Shown here: positions 22,140 through 35,147 of the stretch, piece after piece
Layout of the letters: each line of letters begins with the position of its first letter
Numbering within the stretch: position 1 is the stretch's first letter
DNA from: Zea mays
Taxonomy: Eukaryota > Streptophyta > Magnoliopsida > Poales > Poaceae
Direction: 5' to 3'
Assembly (NCBI RefSeq): GCF_902167145.1
Contig: NC_050099.1
Location: 62,514,942 to 62,578,941 of the forward strand
DNA: 64,000 nt
Made by a program: the position numbers and the translations under genes
Notes under the pieces: generated by a model
What the model was told of the DNA's origin: nothing
What the model saw: the letters and a program-made list of their open reading frames with translations, nothing else
The model's database searches: none

Positions 22140-24359
22140 GGAGCCCTGGGCTTCCAATAACTAGAGGAAGCCCAGGCCAGACAGTGCAATCCGGTCGAGC
22201 CGGACCAGGTCCAGACGTCTATAAAAGAAAATCCGGAGTGCTAGGTATCAGTTTTTCACGCCCCATCTCGATTCATTAGCGACGGCGGTTGCCCGATAGC
22301 GCGCGCGGTGGTGGACCCCCGACAAGTGGCTGCGGCTCCCCGACCTCGACATGCGGTGGTGGCGGTTCATCGATCCGAAGTAGAGGCGGCGGTTCCTAGG
22401 CCGGCGACGGCAGTGCCCTTGTGCGGGCAAGCGGCGGCGTCCCCGGGGCCCCGAGGCGGCGGCACTTTCAAGGCCGGCGAGCAAGCGGCAGCCCTCGATG
22501 TGCGAGTAGCGACGGCGACACATGAGGTGCGAGGTTCGAGCGACGTCACGGAAGGTGCGAAGTGCGCGCAGCGACGATCACACATGACATCCTCTAATCC
22601 GGCGCAGTACGGGCGGCCCGAATGACGACATACATCTGTGCATATGTCGTCGTCGACGTCCTCCGGTGACTACCTCCTCTGATTTGTGTTTTCTTTTCGA
22701 TTATTGTGTTTTATACCTACCACATGTATTATTTACGCTAAAAACTATACGATTTTATGCTTAAAACACGAAGTTCGTATATCAGTTTGTTGCATGCATA
22801 TTTTTGTATGCACATTGGAAAGGCAATTCCTTGATTTATGTTGTTCGTAATTTGCGCGCATGCAATGGAAACTCCCACGATTTTGCCATAATTTTTGGAT
22901 CTGTATAAAAATAGAAACCGCATGCATGCGGCTGCCATGTTTTTCGGATTTGTCATAAAAATAGGATCGTAATAACAACCAACTAGAGGCATCAACCTCT
23001 CACATTGACTCGGTATTTACGCTTATAATTGAGGGATTTTATGCTCAAAACTTAAGGTTTTTACGCTCCACCCAGAGATGCGTCCACCAGTGAACAACAT
23101 GCTAGATTTTTACGCAGTGTAACGATTTGCATAAATACCTACACCGTGTAGTATAATTTGTATCAGTATATACCATAAACTAGTTCTAATGCGTTTAGCT
23201 GCATGGCTGTTGGAGGGATCCTATATTTACGGAGGAAATAAAACATTAAATGCGATTTTTTGTTTCTATGCATGCAATTCATTACCTTGCATTGCATATT
23301 CTTTCCATCATAAATTCGTGTGCATGCAATTGGTAACAGATTTTTACACAGTATACCGAATTGCATAATTATCTACATAGTGTAGCATATTTAGTATCAG
23401 TATATATCATAAAATGGTCATTACGAGTCTAGCTGTATGGCTATTGCAGCGATCCTAAATTTATGGAGGAATTAAAACATTTAAAATAGAAACTATCACA
23501 CATATCTTTCCTAAATTTACGTGCATGCAAGGGAACGTGTTTGACTCATGCATGCATTTTGCCATAATTTTTGGATATGTATAACCGCATGCATGCGGCT
23601 GCCATGTTTTCGGATCAGCCATAAAAATAGGATTGTAATAACAACCTAATAGAGCTATCAACCTCTCACGTTGGCTCGGTATTTACGCTTATAAATAAGG
23701 GATTTTATGCTCAAAACTTAAGGTTATTACGCTCCAACCCGGAGATGCGTCCACCAGTGAACAACATGCCAGATTTTTTATGCAGTGTAACAAATTGCAT
23801 AAATACCTACACCATGTAGTATAATTTGTATCAGTATATATCATAAACTAGATCTAATGTGTTTAGTTGCATGGCTGTTGAAGAGATCTTATATTTATGA
23901 AGGAAATAAAACATTAAATACGATTTTTTGTTTCTATGCGTGCAATTCATTTCCTTTAATTGCACATTATTTTCATCATAAATTCGTGTGCATGCATCTG
24001 GTAACAGATTTTTACGCAGTATACTGAATTGCATAATTATTTACACAGGGTAGCATATTTAGTAACAATATATATCATAAAATGGTCCTTACGAGTCTAG
24101 CTGCATGGCTGTTGCAGCGATCCTAAATTTATGGAGAAAATAAAGCATTTAAAAATAGAAACCGTCACACATATCTTTCCTAAATTTACGCGCATACAAG
24201 GGAACGTGTTTGACTCATGCATGCATTCCTTTTTTGCGCGCACAGACGTGGGCGCGGGTGGTGCAACCGACAGCCTAGTCCAATCGATGCGCTGGGTTGA
24301 ACCAGGTTGCAGGGGTGCTCGGCCTGGGCTTCCTTTAACTATTGGAAGCCCAGGGCTCC
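22140..24359. mobile_element. DNA element with 39-bp terminal inverted repeats (2220 bp)
   Basis: The left end (22140-22178) and right end (24321-24359) are inverted copies with three mismatches. Each arm is itself a near-hairpin (CTGGGCTTCC ... GGAAGCCCAG). Inside are a GC-rich block (22250-22625) downstream of a TATA-like TATAAAAG (22220-22227) and a 0.67-kb tandem duplication (22853-24220). No transposase was found, so it is non-autonomous. Superfamily unknown: flanking bases show no clear target duplication. A GC-rich frame at 22308-22625 (105 residues) could be a captured gene piece, but I do not recognise it. Confidence 0.7.
22853..24220 (+). repeat. Two-copy ~0.67-kb tandem duplication
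   Basis: Unit 1 is about 22853-23519 and unit 2 about 23520-24220. Shared phrases include GCATGCATGCGGCTGCCATG, GATGCGTCCACCAGTGAACA and GGGATTTTATGCTCAAAACT. The copies have diverged by scattered substitutions and small indels. Within each unit there are weaker half-repeats (CATATTTAGTA-type against AATTTGTATCAG-type). Confidence 0.85.
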
Positions 24360-24370
24360 CGTTATACCTG

Positions 24371-25270
<900 letters not shown>

Positions 25271-25452
25271 TGTGTTTGGTTTGAGATCAAAGTAGGATGA
25301 GGCGGGGCGACACCGTTCCCTCAATTTTTTGGGATCACGCAGCCACCAAAAATTATTTCGGTGTTCACCTCACCCCATGTGACTCTCATCCAAACACTAT
25401 AGAAAATATGGTCGCCCCATTTCATCCCTCCTTGTACGTTCCACCAAACACA
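25271..25452. mobile_element. MITE-like element (182 bp)
   Basis: Ends are inverted: TGTGTTTGG at the left against CCAAACACA at the right, and the homology continues imperfectly inward to GGGGCGAC (left) and GTCGCCCC (right). The size and TGTTTGG ends fit a Tourist-like MITE. No clean target duplication was seen. Confidence 0.65.
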
Positions 25453-25859
25453 CCCCAAGTGGCCAGACGAGGGGCACTAGGTGACGATGATGTCATCCAT
25501 AGGCTACGACTCCACGCGAGGACAGGGGCTAGGGCACAGAAGGAGGGAAGAGAGGCTGGGAACATGCTCGGTGAGGGTTGTTGCGGATCCTTTATAGGCC
25601 AAAAGAGGAGGGCAAGCATCGGGAGGGGAAGCGGCTCAGCGGCCATTAATGGAGAGGGAGACAGGAAACTGTCGGCAATGGTAGATGGAAGTGGGGAGAG
25701 GAAGGGGAAGAGATGGGATGGACGGGCACATGTGCTACACTCCAGACTTGGCACGGGGAGACAGAGGGACGGTGAGCCATTGGCGGAACATTGAAACTGC
25801 TGGAGTTAATGGGGAGGAAGTGAAACAACGTGACATCGTGTCCCACCATGGGAAGGCGG

Positions 25860-26706
25860 GGAATGCACCATTGCTGCTGGACTGCCAGTGGTGCACTAGA
25901 CTGTCCAATGGTGCACCGGATTGTCTGATGGTGCACCGAACTGTCTGGTGCGCCCGCACACAGAGCAACTTTTGGGCTTCCTTGTGGAGAAGCCAATGGT
26001 CCTTGGCCCCTTGGGGCTATAAAAGTAGCCCCTAGGCGCCCTCTACCAGTATCCAAGCACCTCAAGAGACACACATTATTCCGATATGCTTTGACCACGC
26101 CTCTGAGTGATTCTAGAGAGATTTGAGCGTTGTTTTTGAGATGTAACTATGTCACTATGTTCTTGCACTCTTGTCTTTGCATCATTTGCATGTATTGCTG
26201 TGATTTGCTCTTGTGTGTGTGTTCTTTCTTCCTCACTTACTCTTTTTTGATTGTGACCATTGTGTAAGGCTTTGAGAGACTCCAAATTGTAGAGATTCCT
26301 CACAAACGAGATATTGAGATATAAGGAAGAACTGTGGTACTCAAGTTTGATCTTTGGATCACTTGTGAGGGGTTGAGTGCTACCCTCGTCCATTGGACGC
26401 CACAACGTGGAGTATGCAAGCATATTACGCTTGATCGAACCACAAGATAAAAATCATTGTGTCTCTTGTGCTATATTCTTTATTGCAACTTTTCTATCTT
26501 CCTAAAGTTCTATATTCTCACTTGTGATATTGCTCTAAGTCTGTTTCACATCTTGATAGAGCAATCAAGTGAAGAGAACCTCTCTCTCTCTCTTCTCTCC
26601 TCTCAAACTTGGTTTAAGTTACACTAACTCTAACTTTTAGACCAAGTTTGTGTGTTTTAAGTTATATTTTGCAGGATCACCTATTCACCCCCTCTAAGTG
26701 CTCTCA
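25860..26706 (+). repeat. Truncated Copia-type LTR (Ji-like architecture)
   Basis: Ends GGATCACCTATTCACCCC then GTGCTCTCA, as in the LTRs of element A, and shares the phrase CGCCACAACGTGGAGTA. It has degenerate CACCGGATTGTCTGATGG-type palindromes (25892-25955) and a TATA box, TATAAAAG (26018-26025), inside a GGGGC ... GCCCC hairpin. No PBS follows, so it is a 3' or solo LTR. The left boundary is not clear and is only an estimate; no matching direct repeat of the GTTAT that follows was found. Confidence 0.7.
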
Positions 26707-27195
26707 GTTATCTCTCTTTGTTTGGATGTAGAAAAGGTAGCTACCCTTTAGATATCTTGTAATCCACATGCAATTTTGGAGATTAAGTAATAACGATTGG
26801 AAGGTAATTGAAACGAAAATTGAAAATAAGTTGAGTAGTTAAAAGGGTAAGCTTATGTCTGTAGGTGGTCGCCTAGTTTTAATCAATTCTATTCTCAGTA
26901 GTTTAGTGATGTTTATGCTGTCTTTTTTAGTTACATGAGGGAATACTTGAAAAAATAGACTATTATTGATCGAGATTCTTCTGGTAGGGAGAAAAATATA
27001 ATAAGAAATATATGCTAGCTAGATGGGATATTCTGTGTCAAGCTAAGATCACGGAGGTCTAGCTATTTAGAATATAGAAGTACAAAATAAATGTCTGCTT
27101 ACTAAATGGTTGTTTAAATTGTAAAATAAGGATGGGTTATGACAAAATTTGCTTGAAGAAAATACCTTAGGGAACATACCTTGTCAAATGTAACC
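26707..27195 (+). pseudogene. LINE (non-LTR) reverse transcriptase fragment
   Basis: Translated in shifting frames, it gives the sequence after the RT domain of plant L1-type LINEs: LFGCRKGSYPFRYL near 26720, SVGGRLVLINSILSSL near 26858-26905, then IDYY and SRFFW (about 26958-26985), ARWDILCQ (about 27017) and a LLNG/KWLF-like stretch. Several stops and shifts are present. It has no start, no endonuclease and no tail. It appears to be the site that the solo LTR at 27244 later entered. Confidence 0.75.
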
Positions 27196-27243
27196 ACAAA
27201 AACTGGCGAGGATGGGAAGCACCTGCAACTAGCAGGCGCCTGC

Positions 27244-30200
27244 TGTAACACCCTGAATTTAGGGGTATAAAATTTATTTCCTAATATCCACCAAATTCAG
27301 GTGTTACTCTCTCTTTTCCTTGCTTTCCTTCTCTTTTTCCTAAAAATGGAGAATTATTTTGTTTTATATCGGCATAAGTCTCGTAAAATAAAACCCTAAG
27401 AGGGTCCTTGATTGTTGCATAGCATGTCGAGGCATATTTTTTTGTAGTGATGCATTCATTCAAACTTAGGAAGCATGTTTGAATTTGAATTCAAAGCTAA
27501 AACCAGAACAAAAGAAAAAGGAAAAAAGCCCACCCTAGTCTCCCCTAGCCGGCTTGCTCTCCTGGGCTGGCGCGAGCGCGGCCCAGCGCCCCTCCTTGGC
27601 CCACCTAGCCCCCTACCGCGCTTCTCCTCCCTTCTCCCCTCTTGGGCCGCTGGCCACTCAGTTAGCCCAGCTACCGTGCTTCCGAGCCCACGTCCCCGCG
27701 GCCCACCAGTGCGCGCAGCAGCCTCGCCCGCGTCGCCATCCGCCCTGCCGTGCCTGCTGCGCGCGTGGGCAGTTGCCCAACGCCATCGCCGCTGTGGGAC
27801 CCACCCAGCCATATCTCTCTTTCCCATATTCTCCCCCTGCTCCCCCATGATGCACGCTCCTCGCCCCCCCCATTTTCTGGGCTTTGCGCAGAATCGCCTG
27901 CAAGCAGCAGCCCCTGCTCGCCCGGCCAGCCCTAGCAGCGCTACGTGGCAGTGCGGCGCGGCAGCTGGTCGGCCAGCCAGCGAGCCCGCGTGCCCCGTGC
28001 ACCCAGAAGCTGAGGTGTCGACGAACTCCTCCTCGCAGTTGCCTCGCCGCTGTCCATGTGCCCTGTGCGCGCCTGGGGCCCACCTGAACGTCCCCACCAG
28101 GAGCTTGCCAGCGTCGTCCACGCTCTGCTCATGCCCATCGTCGAGCATCGCCGTCGTCGTTCATCGCGCCGAAGTCTTCGCCAGTAGTTCGTCGTGTTCT
28201 GCGTTCATGCCTCAACGTCGTGCGTGTACGCCTCGCCGTTCGCCGTCGTCTAGGGTGAGCCCATCGAGGTGAAGCTCATCTACCCCTAGCTGTCCATCCC
28301 CTCTCTCGTCTACCTTGCGCGCGCGTTCGCGAAGCCCCTCGCCCCATTGGCTCGTCTCGTAGCTGCCGCCATGCCACCCTCGTCGTGTGTGCATGTTAGT
28401 GCTGCACGTCTAGCGCGTGCCCTATCTGCCATGTTGGCACGTGTCGTCACCATTCACGTGTGGTCGCGCGTGTCATCGCGTGTCGTTTGCGCGTGTGGCA
28501 CACGCTGTCTCGCGCGTTGTCGTGCACGCTATTAGTTGTTTCGTGTTAACTGCTCGTATTAATTAAGTAGTTCTTGTTCAATTGTCGACTAATAAAATAA
28601 CTGTTTAATGGAAAACATATTTGTAATCTTAGTCATACGCTTTGAAAATATCTATTAATGTAATTGTGCTAATTCAAAGTATTTTAGTTTATGTTTGGCG
28701 GGATGTCGATTAGTGCTTCTGTATATCACGGTCATTTTAAATTAATTATTTAGTCGCCATGGATTCTACGTAACAACTTATAGATGTCGAGTTTATAATG
28801 TGTTTTCTGTTCGAGTTACGATTTGGATTAAAACTGGACGAGATGATTCTCTGAAAAACCTCCCATAAACTAATTACGCTAATTAAAATTAGCTTAGAAA
28901 TATAGTTTTACGCGTTTGATCACAATTCAGTAGTATTCGCGTGTCGCACCGTTTTTGCGTGTCGCGTGCTGTTTGCGCGTGGCCGTTATTCGTTCGCGCG
29001 TTTGCGCCGCGTGTCTTGTGCACGTGTTGTCGTGCAAGCTGTTCCCACATGTGGTGCTGGTGGTCGTCGTGACGCATATTTTAGTTGAATAATTAATTAT
29101 TAGTTTGTTCTAGGGTTAATAAAATAATAATTTAATTAGAACGAGTCTATAGTCTTAACTCGTGCTTTTATAAATGTAAATGTTAATTAACGTGATTAAT
29201 ACCAACTGAAATACTTTTTATTTGTTTGTTGTTCGCGCGCGACATCGTTTGCACGTCATCGTGTTGTTCGCGAGCATAGTCGCGTTGGCTCGTGTGTGTC
29301 GCGTGCTGTTGTGCATGTTGTTTCGCGTATGCGTAGCGTGTCGTCGGGGTCCTGACGATCCGTCTACCCCTAGACGACGTTCGTCTACCCGTAGACAACA
29401 CCCGTCTATTCTCCGAACCCGTTCGTCTACCCCGCGTGTTAGTAGCATTATTTTGTCACGACATAGGCTTTCGTTAATTATTTAGTTAATTGATAATTAT
29501 TAGAATAGGAATCTAGTTAACCCTAATTTATAGTTTTAATTGGCGCTTTGAAAATACCGATTAACATGATTAATGACACCTCAAATGTTTTGTGAATTAA
29601 TATTTATTTAGTATAAACACGATGATTATTAGTAATTCTCGCGTACCGTAGGTGCTGTCTCCGTGTTGTTCGTGCATGATGTGCTCGAGGTCGCGTGCTG
29701 ATTCACGCGTCATTCGCGCTGGTCGCACGCTCTGTTTCGTGTGTCGTCAGCGTGTTATGTCGTGCATATCTGCGCGTCGTTATACACGCTGTCGTGTTGT
29801 TTCGTGTATCGTAAATTCGCCTCGCTTAGAATCTCTCGTTTTAATTAAATTACTTATTTAACTGACAATTGTTAGTGTAGCAGATTAATCGAACTAAATG
29901 ATAGATATTATTTATATTTGATAATGTCGTATTAAATGTTTTAGTTAATATTTATTTAGCGTAAACGAGATATCTTCCCGACCGTCGCTTCGAGTTCGAC
30001 ATTTCTTTTTCCTCGCGTGACCGTAGTAACACGCTCTATTTTGTTTTGCATGTTTTATTATATTTTTATTTGAATGATGTAATGTTCTTATGCATATATA
30101 TGTTTGCTTGTTTGCGCCTGTTTGTATTCGCTGTGCGTCGCGAATAGATTGTGATCCGTTTCCGAGCTTCGAGGGATCGAAGATCAAGCGTTGGCGGCCA

Positions 30201-31494
30201 AGTGATCTGGTTCTTCGAGTTCTACGAGATTGAAGACCCTGAGCATCTGTTTGATGAAGGCAAGTGGCCTCTGACCCATTATGTTCTATTTACTTTATAA
30301 TTCACTTTATACCATGATCAACCTAAGGATTAACTAGCTTTCTATTTACCTTGTCCTTGATTACCTTTTGGGTTATTATGGTTAGCTTTATGCTATTGCT
30401 TTAACTTAATCAATGAACATGATGTGAATATTTATGATACAATGATGTTATCCCGATGATGATCTTGTGATACTTTAGGGACTCAGGCTTTTTCCATGAG
30501 GGTGGAATGGGACAACTTAGCTAATTAATTAGAGGAACCAGAGGAGTAGTTGGCTTCGCCGTAGGGCCGTCAATGGGGTCCGGGCACAGTACTTGCGCTG
30601 TCGAGGCTGGTTGTAGAGGTTCTTGATTTGGTTTTGTTAGTCACCCTTCCTTTGGGGAGAGGTATTGTGTTTATCAAACTGGAGAAACCTAATGGGCAGC
30701 TATGACCTCTGGGAAATCATTGTAAAGGCTACGTAGTGAGACCCTGCTAGGTCACCTTGGTAGTGATCAATGGAGAGTCATGATCTCCGGGCAGAATGGG
30801 AATCACGACTTGTGGGTAAAGTGTGCGATCTCTGTAGAGGGTTAGAAACTGATATATCAGTCGTGCTCACGGTTATGAGCGGCCTTGGGATCCTCTTTGA
30901 TTAGAGATACATATGGTTCGATATACAATGGTTCTATTTATTATTTTTGTTTGATGATGACAATGATGTTCCTCGATGAGGAAATGATTCACAGGTTGGT
31001 TATATGATAAAACTTGGCTTCCACTAATAATAAATACCTGACTAACTAAAAGGAACTGCTTTGACCTTAACCCCACATAAAGCTAGTCCACTTCAGCCAA
31101 ACGGGACATTTGCTAAGTACGTTGATGTGTAGTCACCCTTGCTTTCACAAAACATCAGGTTGCCTTTGGTGCAATCTATGCTCAGGTAAAGAAGAAGGCG
31201 TCAAGGCGGATCTCCAGGAGTTCTAGGACTTCGACGAGTTCGAGGACTAGGCTAGCGACCTCCCCCAGTCAGCTGTCTGTGGTGGGTTTATTTACGTTAG
31301 CTATGTTTTGATTCTGTGTACTTTGATTTATATTATGTAAATGACTCTAGTCTTTAATATTATTACTTACACTTCCTTGTTATTCGAAGCATTGTGCTAT
31401 GATGAGTCATTTATATAATCGCTGTGTACGTGAGTTCTGATCCTGGCACGTACATGGTTCGCATTCTGTTTACCTTCCAAAACCAGGTGTGACA
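27244..31494 (+). mobile_element. Solo LTR of a chromovirus-like Gypsy element (4251 bp)
   Basis: Starts TGTAACACCCTGAATTT and ends AACCAGGTGTGACA. It is flanked by a perfect 5-bp direct repeat CCTGC (27239-27243 and 31495-31499). The last 65 bp match the LTR end of element C (GATCCTGGCACGTACATGGT). No internal region is present, so it arose by recombination between the two LTRs. At 4.25 kb it is long for an LTR. The long frames inside (for example 27475-28272) are Pro/Ala-rich products of GC-rich DNA and probably not genes. Confidence 0.9.
28380..29990 (+). repeat. Four degenerate ~0.35-kb modules inside the solo LTR
   Basis: Each module has a GC-rich part full of CGCGTGTCG and GTGTTGTTCG words, followed by an AT-rich part with TTAATTA words and a TTTGAAAATA-type or AATACCAACTGAAATA-type phrase. 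AT-rich halves lie at about 28530-28700, 29080-29220, 29468-29630 and 29838-29970. The repetition explains part of the LTR's length. Confidence 0.65.
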
Positions 31495-32049
31495 CCTGCT
31501 CGCCGAAGCGTGGGCAGCAGCAGGCGCGCGTCTCACAGGGGTGGTTCGACGAGTGATTACACGTCACCGAAGACTACGATCCGAGAATGGATAACCAAAA
31601 TAGAAGAGGGCTCGATGATCCTCACCTCGGGGTGGAGATCGGACGGAGAAGATCACAAACGGTGAACTCGATGGGCGTAGTTGTAGCGAGGGGCAAAGGC
31701 AAGACAATACGAGGGACTTACCTGCCAGAGCGACAACGTCGGCCAACACATCAGAAGGGCCGTGGTAATGGCGTCAGCCACAGGGCCATCGACCTACTTG
31801 TAGCAGCGAGGAGAGGGAGATGTAGGTGTGGGGAGGGGATCAAGGGACGTTGTTTGCTGTGGGCGGTTTCCTGGTGGCCACGGCGGTGACTGCTAGCGCT
31901 GGGTGAGCGCGCGGGTGACTGGGCCACACAGGGAAGGAGTGTGCACGCGCGCGTGGGCCATGGCGCGGTGGGGCACGCGGGGACATAGAGATAGGCCACT
32001 GCGAGCGCGAGGCGGGTGGGGCGGGTGGCTAGGCTGGTCGAGCAGGCCG
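31495..32049. other. GC-rich unassigned sequence
   Basis: From the right flank of the solo LTR to the recognised LTR fragment. It may be the inner part of the same minus-strand LTR fragment, since its G-rich composition is like 47130-48360 of element C, but I could not align it by eye. A 100-residue frame (31587-31889) is not convincing. Confidence 0.4.
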
Positions 32050-32411
32050 AGTGGGGTGGGTTTTTCCTTTCCCTATTTCTTTCTCCTTTCTTTCTTTATT
32101 ATTTTTTTCTATCATTTGAATTTAGCGTCGAGTGCAAAAATAGCCAAGTGAATGCACATCCAATAAATTCATCAATCAAATCAAAACATATGTTCCAGCA
32201 TGATACATCAACAACAATTCATGTAGGGTTTTATTAGCAACTATGTTTGAAGTAACATTCCCCATTACTTGGGAAAAATGAGTAAAGAAGCGGAAAAAGA
32301 GAGGAAAAAGAAGGTAACACCCGAATTTGGGAAAACATATGGAAAAATGAATAAAGAAGCGTAAAAAGAAGGTAACACCGGAATTTTTATACCCCAATTC
32401 TGGGTGTTACA
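32050..32411 (-). repeat. LTR fragment, start of a TGTAACACCC-type LTR, minus strand
   Basis: On the minus strand it starts TGTAACACCCAGAATTGGGG. The order of features matches the first 300 bp of the LTR of element C (48330-48633): a terminal inverted pair, then an AATCAATCAAA-type phrase and a T-rich tract. The sequence complementary to the terminus occurs twice (about 32310-32340 and 32370-32390). Truncated at the left. Confidence 0.65.
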
Positions 32412-32542
32412 CCGGCTTGACCAGTTTGGCAAAACGGTAATGTTGATTCTGCAGACTGGAGTCTATTCCTTTCTTTTTCGCACTCCATGCTAGCTCCATG
32501 TGTAAGAGCATCTCCAAAAGAATTCCAAAAAATTACCCCTAA

Positions 32543-32659
32543 GGGCTAGTTTGGGAACTCTATTTTTCCAAGGGATTTCTATTTTCTCAAGGGAAAATGA
32601 ACTAATTTCCCTTAGGAAAATCAAAATCCCTTGGGGAAATGGGGTTCCCAAACTAGCCC
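32543..32659. mobile_element. Tourist-like MITE, copy 1 (117 bp)
   Basis: Inverted ends GGGCTAGTTTGGGAAC and GTTCCCAAACTAGCCC, flanked by TAA on both sides (32540-32542 and 32660-32662). A 3-bp TAA/TTA duplication fits PIF/Harbinger-derived MITEs. Confidence 0.9.
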
Positions 32660-32844
32660 TAAAATATTGTTTTTGGGAGCAGCGGAAAAAATTTGGAACA
32701 TGTGTTTTCTTACTTTCTCCAACAGGTAACATAAATATAGATGAAAAAAATGTAAAGTGGGCTAGCTGGGCCTGCGATACTAGGCTCAATATACCTATGG
32801 CGTGCCCTACCAACTCATTCAAGGACTGGTGCTTTTATTTATTT

Positions 32845-33360
32845 ACTAGGTGAGTGTCCGTGCGTTGCAACGGAAACATATATCACGATAATTGAACCAT
32901 GATGTTGTTGCTATATCATGAATCACATATGATTCAAGGGCCAATATACGAATAGGTGTGTGTACACTTGGTGTAGAAGCCCCTACATAGTGAAGGAAAT
33001 GCAAGCTTCGAAACAAGTACATGTACTGATCACTGCATTTAGTTCTAAGCATTGAAGAATCTCTTGTAGGAAAGAGATAGAGGGAAGAAATCAAAGAAAG
33101 GCCAATCTCTAGTGGATGTTGCTTATTGAAAGGCAAAATCGTTGAAGGCGGCTAGCAAACATGGTCCTGGTGCAGGCAAAGGAAAGAAAGAAAAGAATGT
33201 AAGACAACATTCTGAGAAGACTCCTAACAGGCATGAGGGGATGCGTGAGCTGTTCCAGAACGATATGAGTGAATGGAAACAGGGACGCTCCTCAAAGAAA
33301 AATAACAATTTCATGCACAAGAAATTAGTTAATTGTCGTTGCAACGGGCACTCACCTAGT
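32845..33360. mobile_element. DNA element with ACTAGGTGAGTG ends (516 bp)
   Basis: The left end, ACTAGGTGAGTGTCCG followed by GTTGCAACG, mirrors the right end, CGTTGCAACGGGCACTCACC followed by TAGT. No transposase. An open stretch inside (about 33127-33325) reads like a real Lys/Ser/Gln-rich exon ending NFMHKK and may be a captured gene piece. No clear target duplication, so the superfamily is left open. Confidence 0.65.
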
Positions 33361-35147
33361 TTGTTATAATGCTTACAATATATCTTTTTCAACCAATAAC
33401 TTTAAAGCTTTTGAAAATAGAACTACAAAAGTTAATATTATTAGGTCATGAATGTGATCAAGGACACACTTGCCTTCTGCGAGCTTGCTCAGACCCCTCA
33501 AACTGCTGGCCTTCTGATTCCTCGATCACTTAACCGTCTATTCACATCAATATAAACATACACTAGTCGGTTACCCGTGCATTGCGACAGCTCACAACAA
33601 TACCCACATAAATTATCAACCAAAAAGATCTCAAGATTTTTTATTGATTGTCACCGCTCTTCGCATAATATTTTTATGAACACTCGGGTACCATAGGCAG
33701 CAAATCAGAGACCCCCATCCCTCACCTCCCCCACTTCCAAGGTTTCGTAGAGCAGGATGGGAAGGGAAGGGGCATACATACCTGTTCGTTGCCGAAGAAG
33801 GACACGACGAAGACCTGGGCATCTGAAGGCGACATAGGTAGTATACCGCTAGATATATAGGGAGAGATCACATAAGCGGAGAAACAAGCCCAGCCGGAGC
33901 AGCTCCAAACCGATAGGCACCCGCACCAGGCATCAATTCGAGAAGGGCGAGAGGATGCGAGTGTCTTCCCAGCTCTGGACCCACCGAAGCGACACACCAC
34001 CACCACCAACTTTGGAGCATATGCTGACTGCTGCCACGCTATGGGCCTTGGTTGTCCAATATCTTAGACCTGGACTCCTCATCGGCAAGATAACCTAAGC
34101 ATGGCAGGCGCCACCATGTCCTCCTCGACGGCACACATGGAGAAAGGCCAGGAGCATGACCGACTTGCGCCGTACCCGCGTCGACGAGTGTCGGTCGGCT
34201 TGCGGCAGCGACCGTGGGCGGGGGCAGCAGGTTGGGGGGGAAGAATAGGGTGAAGGCCGAGAAGACGAATGGGATGTCCGACGATGGCAAAAACGATGGT
34301 GTGCGCATGATGTGAAACGTCCTCGTGGACGTGCAATAGCCACTGCTCGAGTCGGTGTCAGGGCCGGTGTCGAACGAATACGGGGAGGAGGCGCATGCTC
34401 CTACGCCCTCTGCCGATAATGGGATGGCGCAGAGGTGGAGGCATGAGGGGAGAGAGAAAAGAAGTAGAATGGCGAACAAGGTGGTGGCAACTGAGGTGAG
34501 GACCATCATTATCGTGTGGAGGTATAGATGGCCAAATGAGCCGTGTTTGGCGAGCCGGCCCGAGGCACGACCCATTTAATAGTGCATGGGCCAACCCGGC
34601 ATAAGAGCCCTGTGGTGCTTGGGCCGTAGCCTCAGTCCGTAGTGCTATCCCGGCCCGACACAATTATTTTTTTTATTTTACAAAAATCATATATACATAT
34701 GTACAATTTATATTCAATATTATAAACAACTGAGCATGATGTTCTACTAGTTAGATAGCTTCGCCTAGTGTCTCCCACCCTTCCATCAGGGTGTGGGTTC
34801 AAACCCCACCTTCTGCACTGCTTTTTAACATTTTACGCTGAGTTGATTTGGAATAAATGTAGGGACTTTTTTTGTAAAAAATAACGCAGGACGATTGTTG
34901 AAACTGGTGCTTTAAGTATAGTAGAGGTATATAATCAGAAATTAACATCACATCAAATAGATAATCAGACTACACAATAATATTCTACGCGTCGCAACGA
35001 ATATATAGGTTCAAGGACCACTAAATTCTGGGTTAAAACGAGAGAGATATGAGTTTTTTCTAAGTTTCTATACATTATTATGTTAATTTTATGCCTAAAA
35101 TGACTATAAGATGTTTTCCAACTATTTCCCGATTTATTACTCTTTTA
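33361..35147. other. Unassigned sequence with transposon-like scraps
   Basis: There is no supported gene. Near 33562 there is an ACTAGTCGGTTACCCGTGCA phrase of the kind found at ends of grass DNA elements. Around 34535-34665 is a GC-rich CCGGCCCGA segment typical of other repeat ends. At about 34742-34835 there is a tRNA-like or SINE-like scrap with a B-box-like GGTTCAAACCCC. The 178-residue minus frame at 34039-34575 is membrane-like at its start, but has no family I know. Confidence 0.4.

Noticed and set aside
27475..28272. A 265-residue frame at the left end of the solo LTR
   Set aside because: Lies within LTR DNA of high GC content; Pro/Ser/Arg-rich, and other frames overlap it.
34039..34575. 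Host gene on the minus strand (178 residues with a hydrophobic start)
   Set aside because: No family recognised, no exon borders, and the region is surrounded by transposon ends.
34742..34835. A tRNA gene
   Set aside because: Only a B-box-like GGTTCAAACCCC is present; no cloverleaf could be built, so at most a SINE or tRNA-derived scrap.
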